Positions 8,468 through 16,631 of a DNA stretch of 64,000 bases are shown here, piece after piece. Both the position numbers and the translations under genes were made by a program. Under the pieces are notes generated by a model. It did not search any database. It saw only the letters and a program-made list of their open reading frames with translations, and was not told the origin of the DNA. This DNA is from Arthrobacter agilis (GTDB taxonomy: Bacteria > Actinomycetota > Actinomycetes > Actinomycetales > Micrococcaceae), in the NCBI RefSeq assembly GCF_002157505.1, contig NZ_NFSC01000028.1, positions 124,001 through 188,000 of the forward strand, read 5' to 3'. Every line of letters begins with the position of its first letter. The stretch's first letter is position 1.

Positions 8468-8956
8468 ATGACAGACAACCGCACCCAGCCCGACGCCGTC
8501 CAGGCACCCTCCGAGGAGCGGCTGGCCGAGCTCATCGCCGCAGGAATCCCCGCCGAAATGCACGGCTGGCTGGGCCGCTACGGGGTGGGCGCGCTGACCG
8601 TCAAGATGGGCATCGTCTTCTCCGAGATGAGCGCCGAGCGCATGGTCGCGACCATGCCCGTCGAGGGCAACCAGCAGGTCGCCGGCATCCTGCACGGCGG
8701 AGCGCACGTGGTCCTGGCGGAGACGCTCGGATCCTTCGCGGCAGGACTCCACGCGGGCCCGGGACGGCAGGCGGTCGGAATCGAGGTGGGCGCGACGCAT
8801 CACCGCAGCACGTCCTCGGGCCTCGTGACCGGCACCGCGACGGCGATCCACCTCGGGCGGACGCTGACCACCCACGAAGTGGTGATGACGGACGAGCAGG
8901 GGCGGCGGCTCTCCACTGCGCGCATCACGAACATGATCCGGGACGCGCGCGACTGA
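8468..8956 (+). CDS. PaaI-family hotdog thioesterase
   Basis: A 162-residue hotdog-fold protein of the PaaI/YbgC-like acyl-CoA thioesterase superfamily. The hallmark segment GILHGGAHVVLAETLGSFAA is at about residues 74-93; its HGG and the Asp/Glu-containing helix form the active site. QAVGIEVGATHHRS and TALVTG-like strands follow. Such enzymes hydrolyse aromatic or medium-chain acyl-CoA. ATG 8468 is only 19 bp from the divergent polA start. No paa genes are nearby, so the substrate is unknown. Confidence 0.88.
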   Translation: MTDNRTQPDAVQAPSEERLAELIAAGIPAEMHGWLGRYGVGALTVKMGIVFSEMSAERMVATMPVEGNQQVAGILHGGAHVVLAETLGSFAAGLHAGPGRQAVGIEVGATHHRSTSSGLVTGTATAIHLGRTLTTHEVVMTDEQGRRLSTARITNMIRDARD

Positions 8957-9145
8957 CGGTTGTCCCGTGCTCCTCCGATACCGAGTGCTCCCGCCACGGC
9001 GTCCTGCCCGGGTAGGAACCCGGGCACCGATTGCAAGTTCCTTCGGGACGCCGCCAGCGGTTGCCGCGCTCTCGTCGGCCTGCCTACCGTGAACTGTCGA
9101 CGGCGAGAACGCCGCCGACTCACGGCACCACCGAACGGAGCCCCC

Positions 9146-9355
9146 ATGGCCGACAAGAAACTGAAGACCATCGCCGCCGTTCTCGCCGCCAGCGCCCTCT
9201 TCGTCGGCGGTTGCGACCTCGGTAACAAGGACAGCGACAATACCGGCACCGATACCGGCAATTACGACGACAACAACGGCATCGACACCGACCTCGGTGA
9301 CGACGCCCGCGGCAACGACCTCGAAGACGCGCCGGACGGAGGGAACGACAAGTGA
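9146..9355 (+). CDS. Small acidic lipoprotein, 69 aa
   Basis: The N-terminus is a basic stretch (MADKKLK), a hydrophobic segment and a lipobox ending VGGC at residue 28. The mature part is very short (about 42 residues) and almost entirely Asp, Asn, Gly and Thr, giving a strongly acidic tail tethered to the outer face of the membrane. It overlaps the next gene by 4 bp (GTGA), so the two are translationally coupled. No known family was recognised; metal or wall binding by the Asp-rich tail is only a guess. Confidence 0.7.
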   Translation: MADKKLKTIAAVLAASALFVGGCDLGNKDSDNTGTDTGNYDDNNGIDTDLGDDARGNDLEDAPDGGNDK

Positions 9356-9843
9356 CGGGTCGCGGTTCCGTTCTCGCCCGGGCGGCGCTGCGCGGCGTGG
9401 CCGCGGGTCTGGTAGGGACGGCGGCGATGACGGTCGGAGAACTGGTGGAGCAGCGCATCACGCACCGTCCGGATTCGCATATCCCGGCGCGGACGCTGCG
9501 GATCCTCTGCGGCCGGCCCACCAGCGATGCCGTCCACTACCCGGTGTGGAACCACACGATGCACTGGCTCACCGGCGCCACCCTCGGTGCCCTCCGTGGC
9601 ATCTGGTCTGTCACGGGCATCCGGGGTCCCTCAGCCACGGCCGCCCACACGGTCGTCCGCCTCGCCTTCGACCAGACGCTTGAGAACGCGACCGGCGCCG
9701 GGGCGGCACCGTCCCTGTGGCCGACGGGTGAAAAGGTCATCGACTACCTGCACAAGGGTGTCTTCGCGGTGGTGACGGGTTTGGCGTCCGACGCCGTCAA
9801 CCAGCCCGAGCTGGTCAGCAGGGCCGGGGCAAGGAGCCACTGA
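9352..9843 (+). CDS. Hypothetical membrane protein, 163 aa
   Basis: GTG 9352 overlaps the lipoprotein stop by 4 bp. The protein has an amphipathic/hydrophobic N-terminal segment with small residues (ALRGVAAGLVGTAAMTVGEL), then WNHTMHWLTGATLGALRGIW and VFAVVTGLASDAVN as further possible membrane or re-entrant segments. The arrangement resembles YagU/DUF1440-type inner-membrane proteins, but this is not certain. It probably works with the coupled lipoprotein; function unknown. Confidence 0.65.
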   Translation: MTGRGSVLARAALRGVAAGLVGTAAMTVGELVEQRITHRPDSHIPARTLRILCGRPTSDAVHYPVWNHTMHWLTGATLGALRGIWSVTGIRGPSATAAHTVVRLAFDQTLENATGAGAAPSLWPTGEKVIDYLHKGVFAVVTGLASDAVNQPELVSRAGARSH

Positions 9844-9947
9844 GCAGCAGGAGGCACCGGGCCAGACGCGCGAGCCGGGGAGACGCCGGCAGAGAAAGCC
9901 GGCGGAGAAAGCCGAGCCGAAGGGGAAGCGGAGGAACCGGTGGGACG

Positions 9948-10331
9948 TCAGACGCCCGCCGCCGCCATCCCGTCCTGGATGTGCCGGCGCAGCTCAGCCG
10001 GCCGGAAGGGCTTGCGCAGGTAGCGGTCTGCACCGGCCTCGAACCCGCGCTTCTCGTCGGACGGCGCCGCCCGGGCCGTCAGCATCACGATGAAGGTGGT
10101 CGAAAACCTGCGGATCCTCTCCGCGACCTCGAAACCATCGATATCCGGCAGCCCGACGTCAAGCGTGACGACGTCCGGCATCAACCGACGCACCATCTCC
10201 ACGCCCGCGAGTCCGGCAGGGGCGGTATGGACGAGGAAGCCCGATCCGGTCAGCACGGTGTGCAGCAGATCTCGGACGTCATCGTCGTCCTCGATGACCA
10301 CCGCTGTGCGGGAAGGCTCCTTGATCTGCAT
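9948..10331 (-). CDS. Single-domain (CheY-like) response regulator
   Basis: A 127-residue receiver domain with no output domain. The acidic pocket is EDDDD (residues 14-18), the phospho-acceptor is Asp58 in TLDVGLPDIDG, the switch Thr is Thr84 and the conserved Lys is Lys106 in RKPF, so all catalytic residues are present. With no DNA-binding domain it must act by protein contact. No histidine kinase is in the window, so its partner is unknown. It is convergent with the membrane-protein gene ending at 9843; the 104-base gap holds only a short purine-rich repeat (AGAAAGCCG copies). Confidence 0.85.
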   Translation of the reverse strand: MQIKEPSRTAVVIEDDDDVRDLLHTVLTGSGFLVHTAPAGLAGVEMVRRLMPDVVTLDVGLPDIDGFEVAERIRRFSTTFIVMLTARAAPSDEKRGFEAGADRYLRKPFRPAELRRHIQDGMAAAGV

Positions 10332-10409
10332 AGCTGAAAGTTTACTCTGCGGCGCTGCGGCAGCGGAGGCGGCAGCGCCCGGTGAGGTCGTGGTCCACGA
10401 GGCAGTAGC

Positions 10410-11027
10410 CTACGACTCCGGGTTGGCGGTCGCCTCCACGGGCTCGCCACCCCCGGCCGGCTGGACCATCACCTTCCGCACCGTGTCGGGCACCTCGGGG
10501 AACGCTCCGATCATCAGCAGTTCGCTCGTCTCCCCGGGGATCGCTCCCCCGCTGTACTGCCCCACCAGGGCGGCGACCTCCGGCGAGGAACCGCCGCTGT
10601 TCGCTGCTGCTCCCCACTCCCCGATCACGGTCGATGCGGGGCGGAACTGCAGGTCCTGGCCTTCCGGCGTGGACACCGTCACGGTGTCGAGGTCGATCGT
10701 TGCTCCCCCGTCGGGATTCTGGACGGTCACCAGCACATAGCTCACCGGGTCCTGGCCCAGTTGCCCGCGCAGCCCCTCGACGTCCTCCGGCGCCTCGGCG
10801 GGAAGGACGACGTCGCCCTGGGCCTGGTCCATCCGGAAGGAGAACGTGCCGCTGGCGGCATCTGCGAGGCCCTCGACCGATGGGGCATCCGAGGGCGCCG
10901 ACGCCGGCGCGCTCGTCTCGGCAGGATTCGGTGTGGGACCGGCAGGCTCCTCATCGGTGGCAGGGTTACCACCGCACCCGGTCAGGAGGATCAGCAGGAG
11001 GGTCGATGACAGCACGGTCTTCTTCAT
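10410..11027 (-). CDS. Putative secreted lipoprotein, 205 aa
   Basis: ATG 11027 follows GGGAGACCC. A lipoprotein signal MKKTVLSSTLLLILLTGC places the lipidated Cys at residue 18. The mature protein starts with a Pro/Ala/Ser/Glu-rich linker (to about residue 50) and then a compact beta-rich domain (TFSFRMDQAQGDVVL, VSYVLVTVQNPDGG, ATIDLDTVTVSTPEG) resembling small DUF4352/immunoglobulin-like extracellular domains that many actinobacterial lipoproteins carry. It is downstream of no obvious operon partner. Function unknown. Confidence 0.75.
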   Translation of the reverse strand: MKKTVLSSTLLLILLTGCGGNPATDEEPAGPTPNPAETSAPASAPSDAPSVEGLADAASGTFSFRMDQAQGDVVLPAEAPEDVEGLRGQLGQDPVSYVLVTVQNPDGGATIDLDTVTVSTPEGQDLQFRPASTVIGEWGAAANSGGSSPEVAALVGQYSGGAIPGETSELLMIGAFPEVPDTVRKVMVQPAGGGEPVEATANPES

Positions 11028-11171
11028 GGGTCTCCCAGCGGCCGGGCGCTGGGGCCGGCACGGCTCAGGCCCGGCTCTTGCCGGGCACGGCAACGTTTCA
11101 TACCTGTTCTACCAGCGCAGTCCCGGGCGCGCCCGGACGGGAGGCTGCGGAACGCCCGTTGACAGGGCGGA

Positions 11172-12194
11172 TCAGTCGCGGTTACGTGCGCGGCTCGGCT
11201 GCACCCGCAGAGGCTCGCCCGGCATCTTCGGGAAGTCGGGCGGGAACGGGAGCTCGCCCAGCCCGGCCTCGACGTCGCGGTCCCACCATTGCCGGAGGAC
11301 GTCGATGCTTCCCGGCTCGGCGTGGAGGTCCTCCCACGGGTCGCCGATGGTCCGGAGGCGCTCCGGCACGGTCGTGATGGTGAAGGAGGCAGGATCGACG
11401 CCGGTCAGCTCGTCCCAGGTCAGGGGGCAGGACACGGAGGCGTGCGGGAGCGCCCGCGGGCTGTAGGCCCCGGCCATCGTGCGGTCCCGGTTCGCCTGGT
11501 TGTAGTCCACGAAGATGCGGGCGCCGCGCTCCTCCTTCCACCACGCCGTGGTCACGCGGTCCGGCATCCGCCGCTCCAGTTCACGGGCGGCGGCGATCAC
11601 GGCGCGGCGGACCTCGAGGAACTCGTGTACCGGTTCGATCGGCGCGAAGACGTGGAGGCCGCGATTGCCGGACGTCTTCACGAAGCAGGTCAGGCCCGCC
11701 TCAGCGAGGACGGCACGGAGTTCGTGGGCCGCCGCCACGACGTCGGGGAACGTGGTCCCCGGCTGCGGGTCGAGGTCGATCCGCAGCTCGTCCGGCAGGT
11801 CGGGGGCGTCCGCACGCGATGCCCACGGATGGAAGACGACGGTGTTCATCTGGGCCGCCCAGACAGCCGACGCGGGCTCGTCCAGGACCAGCTGGGGGTG
11901 TGAGCGGCCGCTGGGATACACGACGGTCACGCTCCGCACGTAGTCGGGCGCGCCCTTGGGCGGGTTCTTGCTGAAGAAGTACTCGCCGTCCACGTCGCCG
12001 CCGAAGCGCTGCAGGGAGACGGGCCGCCCGCCGTTCGCCCGCAGGAAGGCCGGCGCGACCTCGACGAGGTACCGCGCGAGGTCCAGCTTCGTCAGCCCCG
12101 CCTGCGGCCAGAGCACCCGTGACGGGCTGGACAGGCGGACCGGCCGGAGGCCGTCCGGACCGTCGACATCGAGGATCATCGCTTCGCTGGCCAT
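11172..12194 (-). CDS. Stand-alone LigD polymerase-domain protein (archaeo-eukaryotic primase fold)
   Basis: A 340-residue protein equivalent to the polymerase domain of bacterial LigD, which adds ribo- or deoxynucleotides at double-strand break ends during non-homologous end joining. Visible family marks are SSPSRVLWPQAGLTKLDLARY near the N-terminus, the metal-binding pair Asp140 and Asp142 in RIDLDPQPG, the FVKTSGNRGLHVFAPI segment, and the C-terminal FVDYNQANRDRTMAGAYSPR. No ligase, nuclease or Ku gene is adjacent, so it would act with proteins encoded elsewhere. The ATG start at 12194 is the only good candidate. Confidence 0.88.
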   Translation of the reverse strand: MASEAMILDVDGPDGLRPVRLSSPSRVLWPQAGLTKLDLARYLVEVAPAFLRANGGRPVSLQRFGGDVDGEYFFSKNPPKGAPDYVRSVTVVYPSGRSHPQLVLDEPASAVWAAQMNTVVFHPWASRADAPDLPDELRIDLDPQPGTTFPDVVAAAHELRAVLAEAGLTCFVKTSGNRGLHVFAPIEPVHEFLEVRRAVIAAARELERRMPDRVTTAWWKEERGARIFVDYNQANRDRTMAGAYSPRALPHASVSCPLTWDELTGVDPASFTITTVPERLRTIGDPWEDLHAEPGSIDVLRQWWDRDVEAGLGELPFPPDFPKMPGEPLRVQPSRARNRD

Positions 12195-12261
12195 GGGCTC
12201 AATCTACCCCCGGCACGTCCGACAGGACTCTCCCTGCTCCGGATCGTGCGACGCTGGATCC

Positions 12262-12684
12262 ATGGATCTCGAGGTGACACCCGCACTCACGATTCCCGCG
12301 TCGGAGCTGGGCTGGCGGTTCTCGCGTTCGTCCGGGCCGGGCGGCCAGCACGTCAACACCTCGGACAGCCGCGCGGAACTCTCGTGGGATGTCGCGGGCT
12401 CGGTGGCGCTCTCGGACAGGCAGCGCACGATGCTGCTCACGCGTCTCGGACCCCATCTCGTTTCCGGGGTGATCACCGTGACGGCCTCGGAGCGACGCTC
12501 GCAGCTGCGCAACCGGGAGATCGCCCTCGCCAAGCTCGCCGACCAGGTGGCAGAGGCCCTCGCGCCCGAACCGGCCGCCCGCCGGGCGACCCGACCCACC
12601 AGGGGCTCCGTCCGCCGGCGACTGGCCGCCAAGGAACAACGGTCAGCCACGAAACGTCAGCGAAAGCGGCCGGCAGCCGAGTAG
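12262..12684 (+). CDS. arfB: ArfB-type peptidyl-tRNA hydrolase (stalled-ribosome rescue)
   Basis: A 140-residue release-factor-like protein with the GGQ motif at residues 27-29 in SSGPGGQHVNTSDSRAEL. It has no codon-recognition domain and ends in a long basic tail (RRLAAKEQRSATKRQRKR). In ArfB/YaeJ that tail enters the empty mRNA channel of a stalled ribosome so the GGQ loop can hydrolyse the peptidyl-tRNA. Length and order match the family. It is divergent from the LigD-like gene, with 67 bp between starts. Confidence 0.9.
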   Translation: MDLEVTPALTIPASELGWRFSRSSGPGGQHVNTSDSRAELSWDVAGSVALSDRQRTMLLTRLGPHLVSGVITVTASERRSQLRNREIALAKLADQVAEALAPEPAARRATRPTRGSVRRRLAAKEQRSATKRQRKRPAAE

Positions 12685-12701
12685 TGCCGCCCTCAGCGGC
12701 A
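12685..12701. terminator. Short hairpin between arfB and tRNA-Leu
   Basis: TGCCGC and GCGGCA flank a 5-base loop immediately after the arfB stop and 13 bases beyond the tRNA 3' end on the other strand. The stem is short and has no U-tract, so termination in either direction is possible but unproven. Confidence 0.35.
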
Positions 12702-12714
12702 TGCCGCACCGTAC

Positions 12715-12799
12715 TGGTGCCCGAAGTGGGACTCGAACCCACACACCTCTCGATACTGCATTTTGAGTGCAGCGCGTCTGCCAATTCCGCCATTCGGGC
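12715..12799 (-). tRNA. tRNA-Leu (anticodon CAA)
   Basis: On the minus strand the acceptor stem GCCCGAA pairs with TTCGGGC. The anticodon arm is CTGCA-CTCAAAA-TGCAG, giving anticodon CAA for UUG codons. A class II variable arm is followed by the T-arm GGGTTCGAGTCCC. The discriminator base is A and the 3' CCA is encoded (12715-12717). Confidence 0.95.
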
Positions 12800-12944
12800 C
12801 GTCTGCGCCCCGGTCATGTGTCGGGAGATCGACTTCCTCCACCGCCGGTGCGCGAATCCAGACTACATGCCGATAGGCTGTTTCCGGGAACGGGAGCATG
12901 CCTCCGCGGACCCATCGGAACGCCATCGTCATCAAGGAGCAACA

Positions 12945-13547
12945 GTGTCTGAACCCACCGAATCCACGCCCGCCGGACCCGCACGCCGGGTCATCGTGGC
13001 CGAGGACGAGACGCTCATCCGGCTCGACATCATCGAAATCCTGCGTGGGGAAGGCTACGAGGTCGTGGCGGAGGCCGACAACGGCGAGAAGGCCGTCGCC
13101 CTCGCCCAGGAGCACAAGCCGGACCTCGTGCTCATGGACGTCAAGATGCCCGTCATGGACGGCATCACGGCCGCGGAGCAGATCGTCAAGGCCCGTATCG
13201 CGCCGGTCGTCCTGCTCACCGCCTTCAGCCAGAAGGAACTCATCGACCGCGCGCGCGACGCCGGAGCCATGGCCTACGTGGTCAAGCCCTTCACCCCGGC
13301 CGACCTCATCCCCGCCATCGAGATCGCCATGTCGCGCTACGAGGAGATCAAGGCGCTCGAAGCCGAGGTGTCCGACCTGCAGGAGCAGTTCGCCACCCGC
13401 AAGCTGGTGGAGCGTGCGAAGAGCCTGCTGACCACCAAGATGGGCCTCACCGAACCGGAGGCCTTCCGCTGGATCCAGAAGACGTCGATGGACCGCCGCC
13501 TCAGCATGCGCGAGGTCGCCGAGACGATCATCAACCAGGTCAACTGA
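12945..13547 (+). CDS. pdtaR: ANTAR-domain response regulator (PdtaR-like)
   Basis: A 200-residue two-component regulator like Rv1626/PdtaR of mycobacteria. The receiver domain spans residues about 15-130 with acidic pocket AEDE, phospho-acceptor Asp65 (LVLMDVKMPVMDG) and Lys in VVKPF. A short coiled coil (YEEIKALEAEVSDLQEQF) leads to a C-terminal ANTAR RNA-binding domain (ERAKSLLTTKMGLTEPEAFRW). In mycobacteria the cognate kinase is PdtaS; none is in this window. GTG 12945 is preceded by AAGGAG at the proper distance. The gene is bracketed by tRNA-Leu upstream and a strong terminator shared with pyk downstream. Confidence 0.93.
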   Translation: MSEPTESTPAGPARRVIVAEDETLIRLDIIEILRGEGYEVVAEADNGEKAVALAQEHKPDLVLMDVKMPVMDGITAAEQIVKARIAPVVLLTAFSQKELIDRARDAGAMAYVVKPFTPADLIPAIEIAMSRYEEIKALEAEVSDLQEQFATRKLVERAKSLLTTKMGLTEPEAFRWIQKTSMDRRLSMREVAETIINQVN

Positions 13548-13578
13548 CCGCGTCGCGGGTCACCCCGCAGGCGGACGG

Positions 13579-13618
13579 ACACGAAGAGCCCCACCCGATC
13601 GGGTGGGGCTCTTCGTGT
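13579..13618. terminator. Bidirectional terminator between pdtaR and pyk
   Basis: A perfect 18-bp stem, ACACGAAGAGCCCCACCC paired with GGGTGGGGCTCTTCGTGT around GATC, sits midway between two convergent genes. It is symmetric and can serve both strands. Confidence 0.92.
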
Positions 13619-13635
13619 CTGAGCCGGAGGTCAGG

Positions 13636-15126
13636 CTACTTCTTCTTGGCGGGCCAGGGACCGACGCCTTCCTTGATGTAGGACGTGTGGCCGTCGGGCA
13701 GCTGCCCCGCATCGGTGATGTCTCCGACACGGTGGACCTTGATGGAGTTGGTGGAGCCGGCCTGTCCGGGAGGGGAACCGGCCGCGATGACCACGAGGTC
13801 GTCGACCTCGACGAGGCCCTGCTCGAAGAGGACGCGGTCCACCTGGGCCGTCATCTGGTCCGTGTGCTCCACGAACTCGACGAGCTTCGGCTGGATGCCC
13901 CAGATGAGGGACATGGTGTTCAGTGTCGACTGCACGGGGGTGAAGGCGAACACAGGCTTCTTCGGGCGGAGGCGCGAGAGGCGGCGGGCGGAATCCCCGG
14001 ACTGCGTGAACGTGCAGATGTACTTGGCGTCGAGCTGGTCGGAGATCTCGACGGCGGCGCGGGTGATGGCGCCACCGCGGGTCCTCGGCTTGCTGCCCAG
14101 CGGCGGGACGCGCTCGAGGCCGTGGCGCTCGGTGGATTCGATGATGTCCGCCATGGTGCGCACTGTCTCGATCGGGTACTTGCCGACGCTCGTCTCGCCG
14201 GACAGCATGACCGCATCCGCGCCGTCGAGCACGGCGTTGGCGCAGTCGGAGGCCTCGGCGCGCGTGGGCCGCGGGTTGTCGATCATGGACTCGAGCACCT
14301 GGGTGGCGACGATGACCGGCTTCGCCCAGCGGCGCGCCAGTTCGACGGCCCGCTTCTGGACGATGGGCACGTCCTGCAGCGGCAGCTCGACGCCGAGGTC
14401 GCCTCGCGCCACCATGATGGCGTCGAAGGCGTCGATGATCTCCTCGAGGGCGTCCACGGCCTGCGGCTTCTCGATCTTCGCGATGACCGGGACCCGGCGT
14501 CCCTCCTCGTCCATGATCTCGTGGACGCGCTTCACGTCTCCGGCGTCACGCACGAAGGACAGCGCGACCATGTCCACGCCGATCTGGAGGGCCCAGCGGA
14601 GGTCCTCCTCGTCCTTGTCGCTGAGGGCGGGGACGTTGACGGCGACGCCCGGCAGGTTGATGCCCTTGTTGTTCGACACCATGCCACCGACGACGACCTC
14701 GGTCGTGACCGTCACGTCGTCGACGGCGGTTGCGCGGAGCGCGACCTTGCCGTCGTCGATGAGGAGCATGTCACCGACGTTGACGTCCTGCGGCAGTCCC
14801 TTGAACGTGGTGGACGAGATTTCCTGGGTGCCCTGGATGTCCTCGACGGTGATGGTGAAGACGTCGCCCGGTGACAGGGCGTGGGGGCCGTCGGCGAAGC
14901 GGCCGAGGCGGATCTTGGGACCCTGCAGGTCGGCGAAGATGCCGACGGGCTTGCCGAGCTCCGCGGACGCACGGCGGACGTTCTCGTAGGTGGTGCTGTG
15001 CACGGCGTAGTCACCATGGCTCATGTTCATCCGGGCTACGTCGACGCCCGCCTCGAGCACGGCGAGGGTGTTCTCATAGCTGGCGATTGCGGGGCCGAAT
15101 GTTGCAACAATTTTTGCGCGTCTCAT
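13636..15126 (-). CDS. pyk: Pyruvate kinase
   Basis: A 496-residue glycolytic enzyme making pyruvate and ATP from phosphoenolpyruvate and ADP in the cytosol. It has the N-terminal RRAKIVATFGPA, the substrate segment MNMSHG, the metal/substrate residues in KIEKPQA and MVARGDLGVELP, ATQVLESM, and the C-terminal regulatory domain. Length is normal. ATG 15126 lies 6 nt after a -10 hexamer, so the message is probably leaderless. gltD ends 47 bp upstream on the same strand, so some read-through from gltBD is possible. Confidence 0.97.
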   Translation of the reverse strand: MRRAKIVATFGPAIASYENTLAVLEAGVDVARMNMSHGDYAVHSTTYENVRRASAELGKPVGIFADLQGPKIRLGRFADGPHALSPGDVFTITVEDIQGTQEISSTTFKGLPQDVNVGDMLLIDDGKVALRATAVDDVTVTTEVVVGGMVSNNKGINLPGVAVNVPALSDKDEEDLRWALQIGVDMVALSFVRDAGDVKRVHEIMDEEGRRVPVIAKIEKPQAVDALEEIIDAFDAIMVARGDLGVELPLQDVPIVQKRAVELARRWAKPVIVATQVLESMIDNPRPTRAEASDCANAVLDGADAVMLSGETSVGKYPIETVRTMADIIESTERHGLERVPPLGSKPRTRGGAITRAAVEISDQLDAKYICTFTQSGDSARRLSRLRPKKPVFAFTPVQSTLNTMSLIWGIQPKLVEFVEHTDQMTAQVDRVLFEQGLVEVDDLVVIAAGSPPGQAGSTNSIKVHRVGDITDAGQLPDGHTSYIKEGVGPWPAKKK

Positions 15127-15132
15127 GAACCT

Positions 15133-15138
15133 AGCCTA
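15133..15138 (-). promoter_or_regulatory. -10 element of pyk, leaderless geometry
   Basis: TAGGCT on the minus strand is followed by AGGTTC and then the pyk ATG. The 6-nt distance predicts transcription starting at the start codon. The -35 region shows no good TTGACA match. Confidence 0.5.
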
Positions 15139-15173
15139 GTCGTGTTGGGGTGGGGGGAATGGGTGCGGGCCGG

Positions 15174-16631
15174 TCAGAGCACGGCGATGGAGCGGTCGGT
15201 CGGCGCCACGGGTGCGGGGAGCTTGGTGGAGCCCATGAGCCACTGGTCCACGGCCGCAGCGCAGGCGCGCCCCTCGGCGATGGCCCAGACGATGAGCGAC
15301 TGGCCGCGGCCCGCGTCACCTGCCGAGAACACCCCGGGCGTGTTGGTCATGTAGTAGCCGTCACGCGCCACGTTCCCGCGGTCGTCGAACTCGGCCTGGA
15401 CCTGCTCGGTGATACCGGCCGGCTCAGCGCCCGTGAAACCGAGCGAGAGGAAGACCAGGTCGGCCGGGATCTCGCGCTCCGTGCCCGCCTTCGGCACGCG
15501 GCGTCCGTTGACGAACTCGGTCTCCGCCACCTTGATGCCGCGCAGCACACCGTTGTCCCCGACGAACTCGACGGTCGAGGCCAGGTAGCGGCGCTCGCCA
15601 CCTTCCTCGTGCGCGCTCGCGATGTCGAACAGCGTGGGGAACGTCGGCCAGGGCTGGTCCGCACGCCGCTCGGTGGGAGGCTGCTGCCCGATGGCGAGCG
15701 TCGTGACGGATGCGGCTTTCTGCCGGTGGGCAGTACCGAGGCAGTCCGCCCCGGTGTCGCCGCCGCCGAGGATGACCACGTGCTTGCCCTCGGCGTGGAT
15801 CTGGTCCTCGACGGACTCTCCCGCCACGACCCGGTTGGCCTGCACGAGGTAGTCCATCGCGAAGTGGACGCCCTCGAGGTCGCGTCCGGGGATGGGCAGG
15901 TCGCGCGGCACGGTGGCACCCGTCGCGATGACGACGGCGTCGTACCGGCGCCTGAGCTGCCCCCAGCTGATGTCCTTGCCCACGTCGACGCCGGTGCGGA
16001 AACGCGTGCCTTCGGCCTCCATCTGGGCGAGGCGGCGCTCGACGTGGATCTTCTCCATCTTGAAGTCCGGGATGCCGTAGCGCAGCAGGCCGCCGATGCG
16101 GTCGTCACGCTCGTAGACCGCGACGGTGTGGCCGGCGCGGGTGAGCTGCTGTGCCGCTGCGAGCCCGGCGGGTCCGGACCCGACGACGGCGATCGTGCGG
16201 TCGGTCAGTCGCTCCGGAGGGTGCGGTTCCACCCAGCCCTCAGCGAACGCGAGGTCCGCGATGGACACCTCGACCTGCTTGATCGTCACGGGCGGCTGGT
16301 TGATGCCGAGCACGCAGGACGACTCGCACGGTGCGGGGCAGAGCCGGCCGGTGAACTCGGGGAAGTTGTTCGTGGCGTGCAGGCGCTCGATCGCCTCGCG
16401 TCCCTTGTCGCGGAACATGAGGTCGTTCCACTCCGGGATGAGGTTGCCCAGGGGGCAGCCCTGATGGCAGAACGGGATGCCGCAGTCCATGCAGCGGCCC
16501 GCCTGGGCCTTCAGCACGCCCTTCTCCTGCGCCTCGTACACCTCCTTCCAGTCCATGATGCGCACCGGGACGGGGCGTCGGGGCTGGGTCTGGCGCTCGC
16601 GCACCTTCATGAATCCGCGTGGGTCAGCCAC
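15174..16631 (-). CDS. gltD: Glutamate synthase (NADPH) small subunit
   Basis: A 485-residue beta subunit that passes electrons from NADPH via FAD to the large subunit. The N-terminal domain has Cys47, Cys50, Cys55 and Cys59 ([13 protein letters not shown]) plus Cys98, Cys102 and Cys106 for 4Fe-4S clusters. The FAD site GSGPAG is at residues 151-156 and the NADPH site is [14 protein letters not shown]. The GTG start overlaps the gltB stop by 8 bp, indicating translational coupling and one-to-one expression. Confidence 0.96.
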   Translation of the reverse strand: MADPRGFMKVRERQTQPRRPVPVRIMDWKEVYEAQEKGVLKAQAGRCMDCGIPFCHQGCPLGNLIPEWNDLMFRDKGREAIERLHATNNFPEFTGRLCPAPCESSCVLGINQPPVTIKQVEVSIADLAFAEGWVEPHPPERLTDRTIAVVGSGPAGLAAAQQLTRAGHTVAVYERDDRIGGLLRYGIPDFKMEKIHVERRLAQMEAEGTRFRTGVDVGKDISWGQLRRRYDAVVIATGATVPRDLPIPGRDLEGVHFAMDYLVQANRVVAGESVEDQIHAEGKHVVILGGGDTGADCLGTAHRQKAASVTTLAIGQQPPTERRADQPWPTFPTLFDIASAHEEGGERRYLASTVEFVGDNGVLRGIKVAETEFVNGRRVPKAGTEREIPADLVFLSLGFTGAEPAGITEQVQAEFDDRGNVARDGYYMTNTPGVFSAGDAGRGQSLIVWAIAEGRACAAAVDQWLMGSTKLPAPVAPTDRSIAVL

